Source: Bacillus ndiopicus
Lineage (GTDB): Bacteria; Bacillota; Bacilli; Bacillales_A; Planococcaceae
Assembly (NCBI RefSeq): GCF_000612805.1
Contig: NZ_HG964403.1
Span: forward strand, 186,001-250,000
Direction of reading: 5' to 3'
Length of the DNA: 64,000 bases
Shown here: positions 8,109 to 16,514 of the stretch, in pieces
Layout: every line of letters begins with the position of its first letter
How positions within the stretch are numbered: the first letter of the stretch is position 1
The notes under the pieces: generated by a model
What the model saw: the letters and a program-made list of their open reading frames with translations, nothing else
Told to the model about the DNA's origin: nothing
Databases searched by the model: none
Translations under genes and position numbers: made by a program

Positions 8109-9372
8109 ATTCTTCGCCCCTTTCAATAAGTAATTCTTGTACAAACCATTCATCTTCGACATATGTATTGAGCGTAATATTTGGATATTGTTTTAATAAT
8201 TGCTGTACATTATACAAGCCTAAGCCTTGGTTATTTCTTTTAGTAGAATAATTCTCTTCAAATAGTTTTGTTAGATTAACATAGCTTTGAACTGTTGTGT
8301 TACGTATAACTATTAGCTGCTGATTTTCGCTAATTATTAAAATAGCCAACTCAATTTGTGGTGCTTGATGTTGTATGCTTGCTTCAGTAGCATTATCAAA
8401 TAAAATACCAACGAGCCGTACTAAATCAATGGATTCGATAAAAAAATGTTCAATTGTGTTTGGTATTTCTACATTCATATGAATGGAAAGATTATGGGCT
8501 TTGACGATTTTAGCGCTGAGAAGCCCTTTTAGTTCTAGTAATTTAATATGTTCTAACTGCTGAAGACTACGAATAGATGGTGATTGGGTAGTCGAAATCA
8601 TTTTTTCGAAATAATGTTTAAGCCCCTCTAAATTTTCTACTTCTATATAACCTCTTATTGCTACTAATATGTTGGAATAATCATGCTGAACCTGCTGAAT
8701 TTCTCGATTCATTTGCTCAAGCTGCATTGTATATTCATAAAATGACTCTTGAACCAATTCCTTTTGCTGAAGCATGCTCTCTTTTCTAACAACCTGTAGC
8801 AATATTTTGGCTGTGACAAAAAGAAAAATAGAATAGCAGAGCAGCAAGCTTAAATTGAATAGTGAAAGCGATATATCTCCCTTGTTCAGAGGGATAAAAA
8901 TCGTAACATAAAAGACAATAAACGTTATTATTGCCATTAAAATCAACAATAGTTCTATTTTTAATGGCAGAATAGTCATTTTATTTGTAAATTTTTTATA
9001 TGCGTAAAGCGCTGATGTAAATAATAAAGCTACTAGCAATGCATGTAGGATGATTGAAAGGTGAAGTGACTCGATTAATAACAAGCTAGCGTACTCCACC
9101 AAGACAGCTAACAATAAAATGACGATACTATGTAAAAAGGCGATGCTTTTTTTCGTTATATAGTAAAAGAAAATGCCACTTAATAAAACACTTAAAATAA
9201 GTGCGACCCAATGGTCTGGTGCGCAGTAAATAGCGCTTGCAGCAATGCAGGTATTTAACAATAAAGTAAAAGCTAGCAGTTTGATAGTAAGACGAATATG
9301 TAATAAATAAAAGAGTGAGCCAAAGACAATTAAGTAATTTAATAAGCTAAAAGCCCAAAATGGTGAATCCAT
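8089..9372 (-). CDS. AgrC/ComD-type membrane sensor histidine kinase
   Basis: This 427-residue protein has six or seven N-terminal membrane helices (about 5-215), then a coiled stretch. The phosphorylation box is QVQHDYSNIL near 240. A GHKL ATPase domain follows, with the N box LFDNATEAS and G box NQGLGLYNV. This is the HPK10 class that normally reads peptide pheromones. No AgrB-like processing enzyme or small peptide gene lies between it and its neighbours, so the ligand is unknown. It is divergent from the cytochrome c biogenesis gene. Confidence 0.88.
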   Translation of the reverse strand: MDSPFWAFSLLNYLIVFGSLFYLLHIRLTIKLLAFTLLLNTCIAASAIYCAPDHWVALILSVLLSGIFFYYITKKSIAFLHSIVILLLAVLVEYASLLLIESLHLSIILHALLVALLFTSALYAYKKFTNKMTILPLKIELLLILMAIITFIVFYVTIFIPLNKGDISLSLFNLSLLLCYSIFLFVTAKILLQVVRKESMLQQKELVQESFYEYTMQLEQMNREIQQVQHDYSNILVAIRGYIEVENLEGLKHYFEKMISTTQSPSIRSLQQLEHIKLLELKGLLSAKIVKAHNLSIHMNVEIPNTIEHFFIESIDLVRLVGILFDNATEASIQHQAPQIELAILIISENQQLIVIRNTTVQSYVNLTKLFEENYSTKRNNQGLGLYNVQQLLKQYPNITLNTYVEDEWFVQELLIERGEEYANSNM

Positions 9373-9503
9373 TAACTACATCCTTCCAAATCATAAGACG
9401 TTTAAGAGGAATTTTCTAACGCTTAAGATAAAGTTCAGCTTTTTCTAGTACAAGTTTTTACAATGTATAGTATAGCATTTGCGTAATAGAAAGAGGGAAA
9501 TGG

Positions 9504-10646
9504 ATGAATAACGAACAATATTTTTCAATAAGCAGTAATGCTTTATTGCTAGCTTTTATTTTATTACTTATTGCAATTGTTCCATTTGGCTTTGCGACAA
9601 AATCAAGACACACTGTAAGCTGGAAAAGCGCATTAGCTTTGACATGGATAGCTTTTATATTACAAATCATTTATTTTGTTTGCAGATGGAAGGCGGTTGG
9701 GCATGCACCAGTAAGTAATATGTACGAATTTATGACGTTTTTCGGTATAATGCTAATCGGTGCAGTATTGTTAATTAGTTATCTTTATAAACAATGGTCG
9801 ATTGGCTTTTTTGCTCTCCCTATTGCACTTATAGTTTTAGGATATGGTAGTGTATTTACAAATAAAGCTGCGCCATTAATTCCAAGCCTGCAAAGCAATT
9901 GGTTGGCAGTTCATGTTATTACAGTAGCTGCTTCGAGCGCTGTATTATCTGTAGCTTTTGTAACAGGTTTAATGTACTTGTTAAAAACAGCAACAACAAA
10001 AACACGTAGCACAAAGTGGCTTGAGCTTGTACTGTTTAATTTAATTGTTGTAGTGGGGTTTATTTTAATTTCAACATTGTGTCATTTATTTTTCAGCCCT
10101 CAAACTGTTGAATTTATAAACAAAGGGGGGCAAACAACTGTCGCCACATATACATTACCTATCATCATTTCGAATGATACAGAAGTAGGTATAATTAAAT
10201 TAACTACTAGTATTAATGCAAAAAAACTTAATACAATTGTGTGGTCTTTTTTAGTAGGAATAGTGTTATATTTAATTATTCGATACACGACGCGTAAAAC
10301 ACTCTGTGAAATTTTGAAGCCTTTTACATTGCGTATGGATTTGAGACTACTTGATGAAATTTCTCATCGAGCTATTTTAATTGGATTCCCCTTATTTTCT
10401 CTAGGCGGGTTATTTTTTGCGATGATTTGGGCACAAATTGCATGGGGGAGATATTGGGGGTGGGATCCAAAAGAAGTATGGGCACTAATTACATGGCTAT
10501 TTTATGCAGCCTTATTACACCTTCGCTTAACGAAAGAATGGGAAGGGGAGCGAACAGCATGGCTTGCGATTATCGGTTTTGGACTTATTGTATTTAATCA
10601 AGTGTTTGTTAACCTAGTTATTGCAGGGCTGCATTCTTATGCATGA
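9504..10646 (+). CDS. Cytochrome c biogenesis protein CcsB/ResC family
   Basis: A 380-residue polytopic membrane protein, about 8-9 helices, with the haem-handling tryptophan-rich WWD motif WGRYWGWDPKEVWALITW near residues 310-327. A periplasmic-side loop lies before it (about 205-240). System II cytochrome c maturation uses this protein with a ResB partner. No ResB or CcdA gene is adjacent, so it is either an extra copy or its partner is elsewhere. The ribosome binding site is AGAGGG, 6 nt before ATG. The family is clear; the exact ResC/CcsA orthology is not. Confidence 0.85.
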   Translation: MNNEQYFSISSNALLLAFILLLIAIVPFGFATKSRHTVSWKSALALTWIAFILQIIYFVCRWKAVGHAPVSNMYEFMTFFGIMLIGAVLLISYLYKQWSIGFFALPIALIVLGYGSVFTNKAAPLIPSLQSNWLAVHVITVAASSAVLSVAFVTGLMYLLKTATTKTRSTKWLELVLFNLIVVVGFILISTLCHLFFSPQTVEFINKGGQTTVATYTLPIIISNDTEVGIIKLTTSINAKKLNTIVWSFLVGIVLYLIIRYTTRKTLCEILKPFTLRMDLRLLDEISHRAILIGFPLFSLGGLFFAMIWAQIAWGRYWGWDPKEVWALITWLFYAALLHLRLTKEWEGERTAWLAIIGFGLIVFNQVFVNLVIAGLHSYA

Positions 10647-10653
10647 AATTATT

Positions 10654-10688
10654 TGGATTCAGCGGGCGATTGTCGTCCGCTGAATCCA
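10654..10688. terminator. Hairpin between ResC-like gene and broken gene
   Basis: Twelve-bp perfect arms (TGGATTCAGCGG / CCGCTGAATCCA) around an 11-nt loop that pairs further. No good T run follows on either strand. It sits between two converging genes and may serve both. Confidence 0.5.
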
Positions 10689-10693
10689 ATAGT

Positions 10694-11080
10694 CTAAAAT
10701 TCATCATAACCTAGTAGTACAAAATCATCTTTGGAAAGTTTTGTTTCTTTCTTAGCTTGATAGATTTTTATGTTATCTGTAAGGTTGTGTATTGTGTCTT
10801 CTAAAGCTTGCTCTATTGAAGTGCCAAACCCTATTCCGCCTTCATAACCACCTTCATTTAATGGATCTTTTAATCTAAGATTCGTAAATCCTGTAAAACC
10901 ACTCTCATGAACATTGGAGTAAATACTTTGTCTTTCGTAAACCTTTACTTTAAAAACCCCATAATGAATAATCCCATCTTCAAATACTTCTTCAAAAAAA
11001 TTTAACGCAGTAATTTCAAATTAGGCAACGCACTTTTCTATGCAATCAATATGATTGATTTTGATATCTTTCCAGCTCAA
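10694..11080 (-). pseudogene. Hypothetical protein gene broken by one in-frame stop
   Basis: On the minus strand a TTG start at 11080, placed about 8 nt after a perfect AAAGGAGA site, opens a 129-codon frame ending in TAG at 10694. One TAA (11021-11023) interrupts it after 19 codons. The rest is uninterrupted and has coding character (KVKVYERQSIYSNV, GGYEGGIGFGTSIEQALED, and a C-terminal LSKDDFVLLGYDEF). I do not recognise the family; small size, acidity and isolation resemble immunity or antitoxin-like proteins, which is a guess. A single recent nonsense mutation is the simplest reading; there is no ATG to restart just after it. Confidence 0.6.
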
Positions 11081-11115
11081 TAATAGATCTCCTTTAATTT
11101 TATTGAAATTAGAAT

Positions 11116-12138
11116 CTACCACTTCGCAACATGTTCTTCAATGCAACCTAACATTTGCTGAATTGTTAATGTTTCGCCATCAGGCAATGCGATTGTTCCA
11201 TGATAATAGCCTACAAGCTGATGTACTTCAGACGTAACTAATTTTGCGTCTGTTTTTGCTACTCGTTCAAAAAAAGGTGTGAATGTCAGATTTACTTGAT
11301 TGCTTGATTTAGATTGGATTGCCCAAGGCTGCATAAAGTTGGCACGATTATATGTAAAGGTTACATCCTCACTGATTTTTGTCATTTTGCCATCAATGAA
11401 AATAGCATTTTCTGTCATTCCTGTTCCATCGGTCCACTGCCCACCGAAATTGAGTCCAATGCGTCGATCTCGAATACGCTGCGAAGCCATTCCCCAGTTC
11501 CAAATCGCTTTGCGTGGCCAAACTCCACGGCCGTAATCAAGTACCGCAAAACATTCCTCTGCGTTAAAAGTATAGCTTCGTTGTCCAATATGAACCGTAC
11601 CAGAAGTAGGCAATGTATGATGCTTAGCGGTAAATTGGAATAATTGTCTATTCCAAGGGATGACAACATTTAATGATTCATCTTGCTGAGGATGCTGAAT
11701 TATTAGGTCTGCCTGTAAATATTCATTATCGAAATCTGGTATGGAAACAGAGAGCTGTGTTGTATCATTGTTATAAGTAAAGCGAACATTTAGCTCGTTA
11801 TGCGTAAACTGCACAGTTTCTAGCACTTGTGTTGGCATTTTTACACCTGTGCCAAGTGGGATTGTTACTGTTTTTTCGAAATAGCGCTGTGTTTCATATT
11901 CTAAAAAATAAACGAAGCAAACAGCTGCGTAATCCAAATGGCTAATGGTTGCTGAAAATAGTATATCTTCGCCGTAAACACACCAATAATTCCATTTTTT
12001 CTTCCGTAAATAGTGACCGGTAACGTTGCAATCAATCAACGGTTTTTTGGCAAAACCAATTGCAGCAGGATTTAAATTTCCTTTTTTATCACATAGTGGT
12101 GTTGGAACCGTCACTTCACGTTCTGCAATTAGCTTCAT
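11116..12138 (-). CDS. DUF2804 domain-containing protein
   Basis: A protein of about 340 residues matching the DUF2804 family along its length. Features include an N-terminal LCDKKGNLNPAAIGFAKKP segment, then beta-rich sequence with DYGRGVWPRKAIWNW and GLNFGGQWTDGTGMTENA. It has no signal peptide or membrane segment. The function is not known. The start is placed at ATG 12138, nine bases after a run of six G; the ATG at 12147 touches that run. It is divergent from the amidase-like gene. Confidence 0.85.
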   Translation of the reverse strand: MKLIAEREVTVPTPLCDKKGNLNPAAIGFAKKPLIDCNVTGHYLRKKKWNYWCVYGEDILFSATISHLDYAAVCFVYFLEYETQRYFEKTVTIPLGTGVKMPTQVLETVQFTHNELNVRFTYNNDTTQLSVSIPDFDNEYLQADLIIQHPQQDESLNVVIPWNRQLFQFTAKHHTLPTSGTVHIGQRSYTFNAEECFAVLDYGRGVWPRKAIWNWGMASQRIRDRRIGLNFGGQWTDGTGMTENAIFIDGKMTKISEDVTFTYNRANFMQPWAIQSKSSNQVNLTFTPFFERVAKTDAKLVTSEVHQLVGYYHGTIALPDGETLTIQQMLGCIEEHVAKW

Positions 12139-12248
12139 AAAAATCATCCCCCCTGCATAATGCTATTACTGAATAGTGTAACAAAACATAAGTGAATATG
12201 GGAGCTTTAGACACGAAAGATGTAAATATTAGCAAAGGCGGATGATAA

Positions 12249-12746
12249 ATGCGTTATAATCGTGAACAGGCAGTAGCGTATGCAAGGATGTGGTGGGATG
12301 GGCGCAACCCAGCCTTTCCCGCGTTTCGTGATGATTGTACAAATTTTATATCGCAATGCTTATATGCTGGAGGAGCACCAATGAGAGGAGCTCCTAATCA
12401 ATCGGCAGGCTGGTGGATGCGACCAGAGCAAGGAATATGGAGCTTTAGTTGGTCAGTAGCCCATTCATTACGTTGGTATTTAGAAACATCTAAAGAGGGG
12501 CTTACTGCGACGCGTGTATATTCACCTACAGAGCTTGAAATTGGTGATGTTATTGCTTATGATTTTACTGGAGACAATCGGATTGATCATACGACGATTG
12601 TAACAAGTATTCAAGGTGGCATTCCATATGTTCATGCACATACATCAAATAGTGCAGACAGGGCCTACCATTATCGTGATTCGTCAGCGGCTACCCCAAA
12701 TATGCGCTATTATTACTATCATATAGCAGATGTGTTTTCATATTAA
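12249..12746 (+). CDS. Amidase-domain (Amidase_6, NlpC/P60-like) protein
   Basis: This 165-residue protein is almost entirely a cysteine-amidase fold of the Amidase_6 type found in Bacillus cell-wall proteins. Cys30 in DDCTNFISQCL is the likely nucleophile, and His114 in RIDHTTIV the base. The conserved GGWWMR-like segment appears as SAGWWMRPEQ. There is no signal peptide or wall-binding domain, so the target may be intracellular or spore-related. The ribosome binding site is the weak GGCGGATGA before ATG. It stands alone between divergent DUF2804 and the nitroreductase gene. Confidence 0.8.
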   Translation: MRYNREQAVAYARMWWDGRNPAFPAFRDDCTNFISQCLYAGGAPMRGAPNQSAGWWMRPEQGIWSFSWSVAHSLRWYLETSKEGLTATRVYSPTELEIGDVIAYDFTGDNRIDHTTIVTSIQGGIPYVHAHTSNSADRAYHYRDSSAATPNMRYYYYHIADVFSY

Positions 12747-12814
12747 AAGACTTAAATTTTGCACAAGTTATGCTATTGTATAAGAGAACCTAAAAGATGT
12801 AAGGGGATGGAGAA

Positions 12815-13384
12815 ATGACAAAAACATTAACTGTACGAGAAGCTATTACAACTCGTCGTTCAATTAAAAAATTCAATGGGCAGCTTGTAAAGCGCGAAGA
12901 TTTACTAAGCATTATTGATGATGCTGCTTGGGCACCAAACCATGGTACACGTGAGCCTTGGCGTTTAGTTGTAGCATGTGAGGGGCAATTGCCAAAATTA
13001 CATGAGCTACTGCGTGATTTAGCTGTACCGAAGTGGCAGGAGCTACCAGAAGAGGTCCTAGCTACACAAATGCAAAAGTTTACTTTAGCAGGTGGCTACG
13101 CATTTATGATTGTGCCTGAAGATGCACGCCAAAAAGAACGTTTAGAGGATTATGCCGCAGCATCGAGCTTTTTGCAAAACATGCAGTTATTAGCTTGGGA
13201 AAAAGGTATCGGCTCATGCTGGAAAACGCCAGGCTTTTTAGATGTGCCTAAATTCCGAGAAGCATTAAATGTAAAGCCAGGTGAGCGTGTTATCTCAATG
13301 TTACAACTTGGCTATTTTGATGAGTTGCCAAAAGGCAAGGAACGTAAAACAGCTGCTGATATTGTAACTATTTTCGGAGAATAA
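12815..13384 (+). CDS. Nitroreductase-family FMN oxidoreductase
   Basis: A 189-residue protein with the nitroreductase N-terminal TTRRSIKKF FMN-phosphate binding segment, the WAPNHGTREPWR flavin-contact motif (about 38-49) and the GIGSCWKTPGF segment near 131. Such enzymes reduce nitro or quinone compounds with NAD(P)H as dimers. The physiological substrate is unknown. The ribosome binding site is AGGGGATGG. A strong terminator follows, making this a single-gene unit. Confidence 0.9.
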   Translation: MTKTLTVREAITTRRSIKKFNGQLVKREDLLSIIDDAAWAPNHGTREPWRLVVACEGQLPKLHELLRDLAVPKWQELPEEVLATQMQKFTLAGGYAFMIVPEDARQKERLEDYAAASSFLQNMQLLAWEKGIGSCWKTPGFLDVPKFREALNVKPGERVISMLQLGYFDELPKGKERKTAADIVTIFGE

Positions 13385-13390
13385 AAAAGA

Positions 13391-13424
13391 AAAAAATCCA
13401 CTGTGCATAGCAGTGGATTTTTTT
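13391..13424 (+). terminator. Terminator of the nitroreductase gene
   Basis: A perfect stem (AAAAAATCCACTG with CAGTGGATTTTTT), 7-nt loop and T run. The following 230 bases up to 13657 hold only a weak inverted repeat (13550-13561 with 13586-13597) and no gene that I can support. Confidence 0.9.
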
Positions 13425-13657
13425 ACATGCGAAATGAGTTTAAGTGCTCTATTGATAGATAACTTGGTATCTTTATATGAGCATTTTAATAATAAGCAAA
13501 ATAATAAAGAATTGAGTAAATGTTAGTTTATTTGGATTAAAGGCTGATTGGCAATTGACCTGAAAGCATAGGACGTGGCTCCTTTAGGTTAACTGCCATC
13601 CAGTAGCTCGAAAAAAATTGATAGAAACTTATGTTCAATTTACATATGTTTGTCATG

Positions 13658-14332
13658 CTATATATGAAACCGTCTAATCAATTCATCTTTAAAGTGTTTA
13701 CCAGCAAAAATAAAATTTCCTACAAAAGCTAAGGTTGAAAGTAGCGCTGCCACAGCACTTGGCCAAATTAAATTAGAAACATTTAGTGCAAATAATAGCA
13801 TTGGGATGAATCCAATAAAGACCATAACGAGAGAATACCAAAAATATTCATTCATCATCTTCTTCTCAAGCAACATCTTTAAAATGCTAAAGAGAATGCT
13901 AATTATTATTATAAATGGTATAAAAACATTAACTGACCATCTTTCATATCCAAAATTAAAATCTATTACGAAAAATGCAAGTGATGCTCCGAATGTTTGC
14001 GATACAATCTTAGAGCCTATATTTCGTTTAGACTTAATAGTATGACTTATGGGAATCAAAAGACAAAAAATAACAACTAAAACATAGATAAACGACAAAG
14101 TTGAATCCTTCTTGAAGATTAAAATATTTATTAGCATGCAAATACTACAAGAAATAATGGATAAACATAAGATTAATTTAGAAATAAAACTCTTTTTAGC
14201 GACCTCATTGTTGTAAATAGGGTATAGACTTTGCCGAGGAATATTTAATTCGTATGAGAGAACCTTTAAACATAGAGGACATCTTAATGGTTGACCATCT
14301 AAAGTTACTTTGCACTTTTCACATTTGTTCAT
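13658..14332 (-). CDS. DUF6320-type membrane protein with N-terminal zinc ribbon
   Basis: The N-terminus is a small zinc ribbon (Cys4, Cys7, Cys18, Cys21 in CEKCKVTL...CPLC). Six or so hydrophobic helices follow over about residues 45-215. This matches the DUF6320 family that I know beside acyltransferase-like genes in Firmicutes; no biochemical role is established. ATG 14332 is chosen because it overlaps the upstream stop as ATGA; an in-frame ATG at 14347 exists. Coupled translation suggests the two products act together, the membrane protein perhaps anchoring or feeding the acyltransferase. Confidence 0.75.
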   Translation of the reverse strand: MNKCEKCKVTLDGQPLRCPLCLKVLSYELNIPRQSLYPIYNNEVAKKSFISKLILCLSIISCSICMLINILIFKKDSTLSFIYVLVVIFCLLIPISHTIKSKRNIGSKIVSQTFGASLAFFVIDFNFGYERWSVNVFIPFIIIISILFSILKMLLEKKMMNEYFWYSLVMVFIGFIPMLLFALNVSNLIWPSAVAALLSTLAFVGNFIFAGKHFKDELIRRFHI

Positions 14333-15588
14333 GTCCTTATTCCCCATTCATTTGAATAAATTGTAACGTTTAGCTTCGTAACATCTGCTAAATATCGAAA
14401 GAAATATTGAATAATTTCCGTTTCAACGATTCTGCTTGTAAAGGTGATTGTCAGCTGATCATTTACGGAACAAACTCCACAATTGATAGGGCTTTTTGGT
14501 GTTGGGTATACGACAGCCTCCATTCGCTTCACATACTGACTCATTTCATCTGGTAAAGTAATCATACCTAAGTTTGAGAGTGTAATTGTCTTTTTACTGT
14601 CCCCTAAGCTATCAAAAGTATACTTTAAGAAGGCGTTCTTAATAAAAAGAGGAATAAGTCTAACCCAAATATTCTTTTCTATTTGAACATAGTTCGATAT
14701 GTTTTTTTGTAAGCTTTCTTTTTGGACCTTTTGATTTAGTTGTTTAATAACTTCTGTCAAAATCATAGAAAATGTTGTTTTTTCAGTAACAGTAGCTCCG
14801 ATGTTGACGACACTAAAAAAATTCCTTAATGTTTTGGAAGGGAATAATTTCCTTAAACTAACAGGAACCGCTATAATTATTTTTTTATCCTCAAGCCCAT
14901 ATTTCATTTTTTCAAAATAGATGCTATTTATCAATAATGCCGTTAAATACGCTGTTACTGTAGCCCCTTCTTGTTTGGCAATTGCATTTAATTGCGATGC
15001 ACTTACAACTCCGTTTATGACATTGTTACCATAAGGTTCGATGGGTGTTCCGTTTATTTGAAATGCCTTTTCTTCTTTCAATCGTTGCCACTTTGATGGT
15101 TGATAATATTTTAAATAACTGTCTTCTACTTCACACTTAGTAGTCATCTCTTCAGGGAGTAAGATTAGCCCCTCGCTTTTGACGCTGTATCCAAGTAATA
15201 ATAAATATTGATACACCAAGGTTTTTAGAAATTCTACTGCCCCCGATCCATCTGTTAATGAATGAAAAATTTCCACTGATATTCGTTTGTTATAATATAA
15301 AATGCGTAACAATCGTCCATCACTTGCTGGATAGCAGGGATAGTTTTCTTCCTCCTCAACTATGACTCTTCCTTCTTGCACATTCAAATAGTTCCAAAAA
15401 GAACCCTTTTTAATTTCTACAGATAACATAGGGTACCTTTTAATTGTTAAATCGGCTGCTTTCTGCAAAATATCACTTTGAACAACTTCCTTAAGAATCA
15501 TCGCAACACGAAAGATTGCTGTATTAGATTTATTTTTTACAGCAGGAAATAATTTTGCTGCATTATCTAATCGATACCAATTATTCAT
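14329..15588 (-). CDS. Condensation-domain-like acyltransferase ('alcohol acetyltransferase' family)
   Basis: This 419-residue protein has the chloramphenicol-acetyltransferase/condensation fold signature HSLTDGSG (residues 109-116, HxxxDG), with the second-half segment FFSVVNIG near 258. No carrier-protein or adenylation domain is fused, so it is a stand-alone acyltransferase using an acyl-CoA or acyl-carrier donor. Automatic naming as alcohol acetyltransferase should not be taken literally. It is the first gene of a two-gene operon with the DUF6320 protein and has its own promoter with three TAAG repeats. A role in envelope lipid or antibiotic modification is inferred. Confidence 0.75.
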   Translation of the reverse strand: MNNWYRLDNAAKLFPAVKNKSNTAIFRVAMILKEVVQSDILQKAADLTIKRYPMLSVEIKKGSFWNYLNVQEGRVIVEEEENYPCYPASDGRLLRILYYNKRISVEIFHSLTDGSGAVEFLKTLVYQYLLLLGYSVKSEGLILLPEEMTTKCEVEDSYLKYYQPSKWQRLKEEKAFQINGTPIEPYGNNVINGVVSASQLNAIAKQEGATVTAYLTALLINSIYFEKMKYGLEDKKIIIAVPVSLRKLFPSKTLRNFFSVVNIGATVTEKTTFSMILTEVIKQLNQKVQKESLQKNISNYVQIEKNIWVRLIPLFIKNAFLKYTFDSLGDSKKTITLSNLGMITLPDEMSQYVKRMEAVVYPTPKSPINCGVCSVNDQLTITFTSRIVETEIIQYFFRYLADVTKLNVTIYSNEWGIRT

Positions 15589-15620
15589 AGTGCTACTCCT
15601 TTAATTTTGATACTACATTC

Positions 15621-15674
15621 ATTCTATCTAGGAAAAGCGTCTATTTTCTTAATCATTTCTTACAAAAAACTTAA
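15621..15674 (-). promoter_or_regulatory. Promoter with triple TAAG operator, acyltransferase operon
   Basis: Read on the minus strand, TAAG begins three times at exact 11-bp steps (plus-strand CTTA at 15670, 15659 and 15648). A -10 box TAGAAT follows (15621-15626). The gap between last repeat and -10 is the same as at 17465-17518. There is no good -35 box, as expected for a promoter that needs an OmpR-type activator. Confidence 0.7.
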
Positions 15675-15698
15675 GTCTTTGATGTCCAATTTTAAAGA

Positions 15699-15741
15699 AG
15701 ATAAAACCCAAGAATGCCATTGAATTAGCATTCTTGGGTTT
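15699..15741 (-). terminator. Terminator of the BcrA-like ABC operon
   Basis: Fourteen-bp perfect arms (AAACCCAAGAATGC / GCATTCTTGGGTTT) with a 10-nt loop. On the minus strand TTTTATCTT follows. It closes the ABC operon before the acyltransferase promoter. Confidence 0.85.
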
Positions 15742-15821
15742 ACTAATATTTTCTGCAAAGGGTTTTTAGGTAGCCTCTCTAATTAATCAAAATTCCTTGT
15801 TATACAGATATATTACAAATA

Positions 15822-16514
15822 TTAAATCAAATCCACCTTATCAATTTTACGAATTGCTAAATAGGCAATGTACACACCAATAATACCTAATGTAATTGGA
15901 ATGAAAATAATATTATTCAATGATGCATCGCCATTGTTAGAGCACACAATCAAAACAATGATTAATGATGAAATAATCGTTGTTGGTACTGAGAATTTCC
16001 TCATTCCAAAGAAGAGAGGAATTAAGCTCATTCCTGTTGCTGCAAAGGAGTGCATCAAAATTTTTATACTATTATCAAAAATGCTCAAGGCTGTTAGCGT
16101 GCCAGGAATAAGATCATAGACATTACTTAACATAACTATAATACCTGAAAGAAATAGATTAGCTAAATTAATATTGATAAAAGTAAATATAGTAATAATT
16201 GTGAGCTTCGCCATAATGATTTTTTTGCGACTAATAGGATACATGAATAGTACGGTTATTGTTTTATTTTTGAATTCCTCAATGACAAATTTTGCAATTA
16301 GTGTCGCTGCATATACAATAAAAGTACCTCTTACTATTGTATTAATGATAATAAATAATTCATTATAATCTTTAAACGCAAACTCTCCTCTGGACTTTGC
16401 TTCAATGGTAATCAGTGTAATGAATGCAAGTATAACTAAATAAGCTATAACTGAACCTTTGATTAATGTAGCTAGTTTATGCTTTTGAAACTCTAATCGC
16501 ATTAGATTAAGCAT
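15822..16514 (-). CDS. ABC-2 type permease
   Basis: About 230 residues with six predicted helices, in the layout of BcrB/NatB-type permeases that lack a large extracellular loop. The segment NKTITVLFMYPISRKKI is the typical cytoplasmic coupling motif of ABC-2 permeases. ATG 16514 follows GGAGGTGG at good distance; the ATG at 16529 lies inside that ribosome binding site. It overlaps the ATPase gene by 8 bp. It forms a bacitracin/lantibiotic-resistance-like transporter with the ATPase; the actual substrate is unknown. Confidence 0.85.
   Translation of the reverse strand: MLNLMRLEFQKHKLATLIKGSVIAYLVILAFITLITIEAKSRGEFAFKDYNELFIIINTIVRGTFIVYAATLIAKFVIEEFKNKTITVLFMYPISRKKIIMAKLTIITIFTFININLANLFLSGIIVMLSNVYDLIPGTLTALSIFDNSIKILMHSFAATGMSLIPLFFGMRKFSVPTTIISSLIIVLIVCSNNGDASLNNIIFIPITLGIIGVYIAYLAIRKIDKVDLI

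Noticed and set aside
7245..9503. Autoinducer peptide gene near the AgrC-like kinase
   Set aside because: No short frame with a ribosome binding site was seen in the flanking gaps on either strand.
13431..13523. Short plus-strand frame of 30 codons after the nitroreductase terminator
   Set aside because: No ribosome binding site and AT-rich composition; not supportable as a gene.
13550..13597. Inverted repeat GGCAATTGACCT / AGGTTAACTGCC
   Set aside because: One mismatch, one G-T pair and a 24-nt loop; no T run and no gene directly upstream that needs a terminator.
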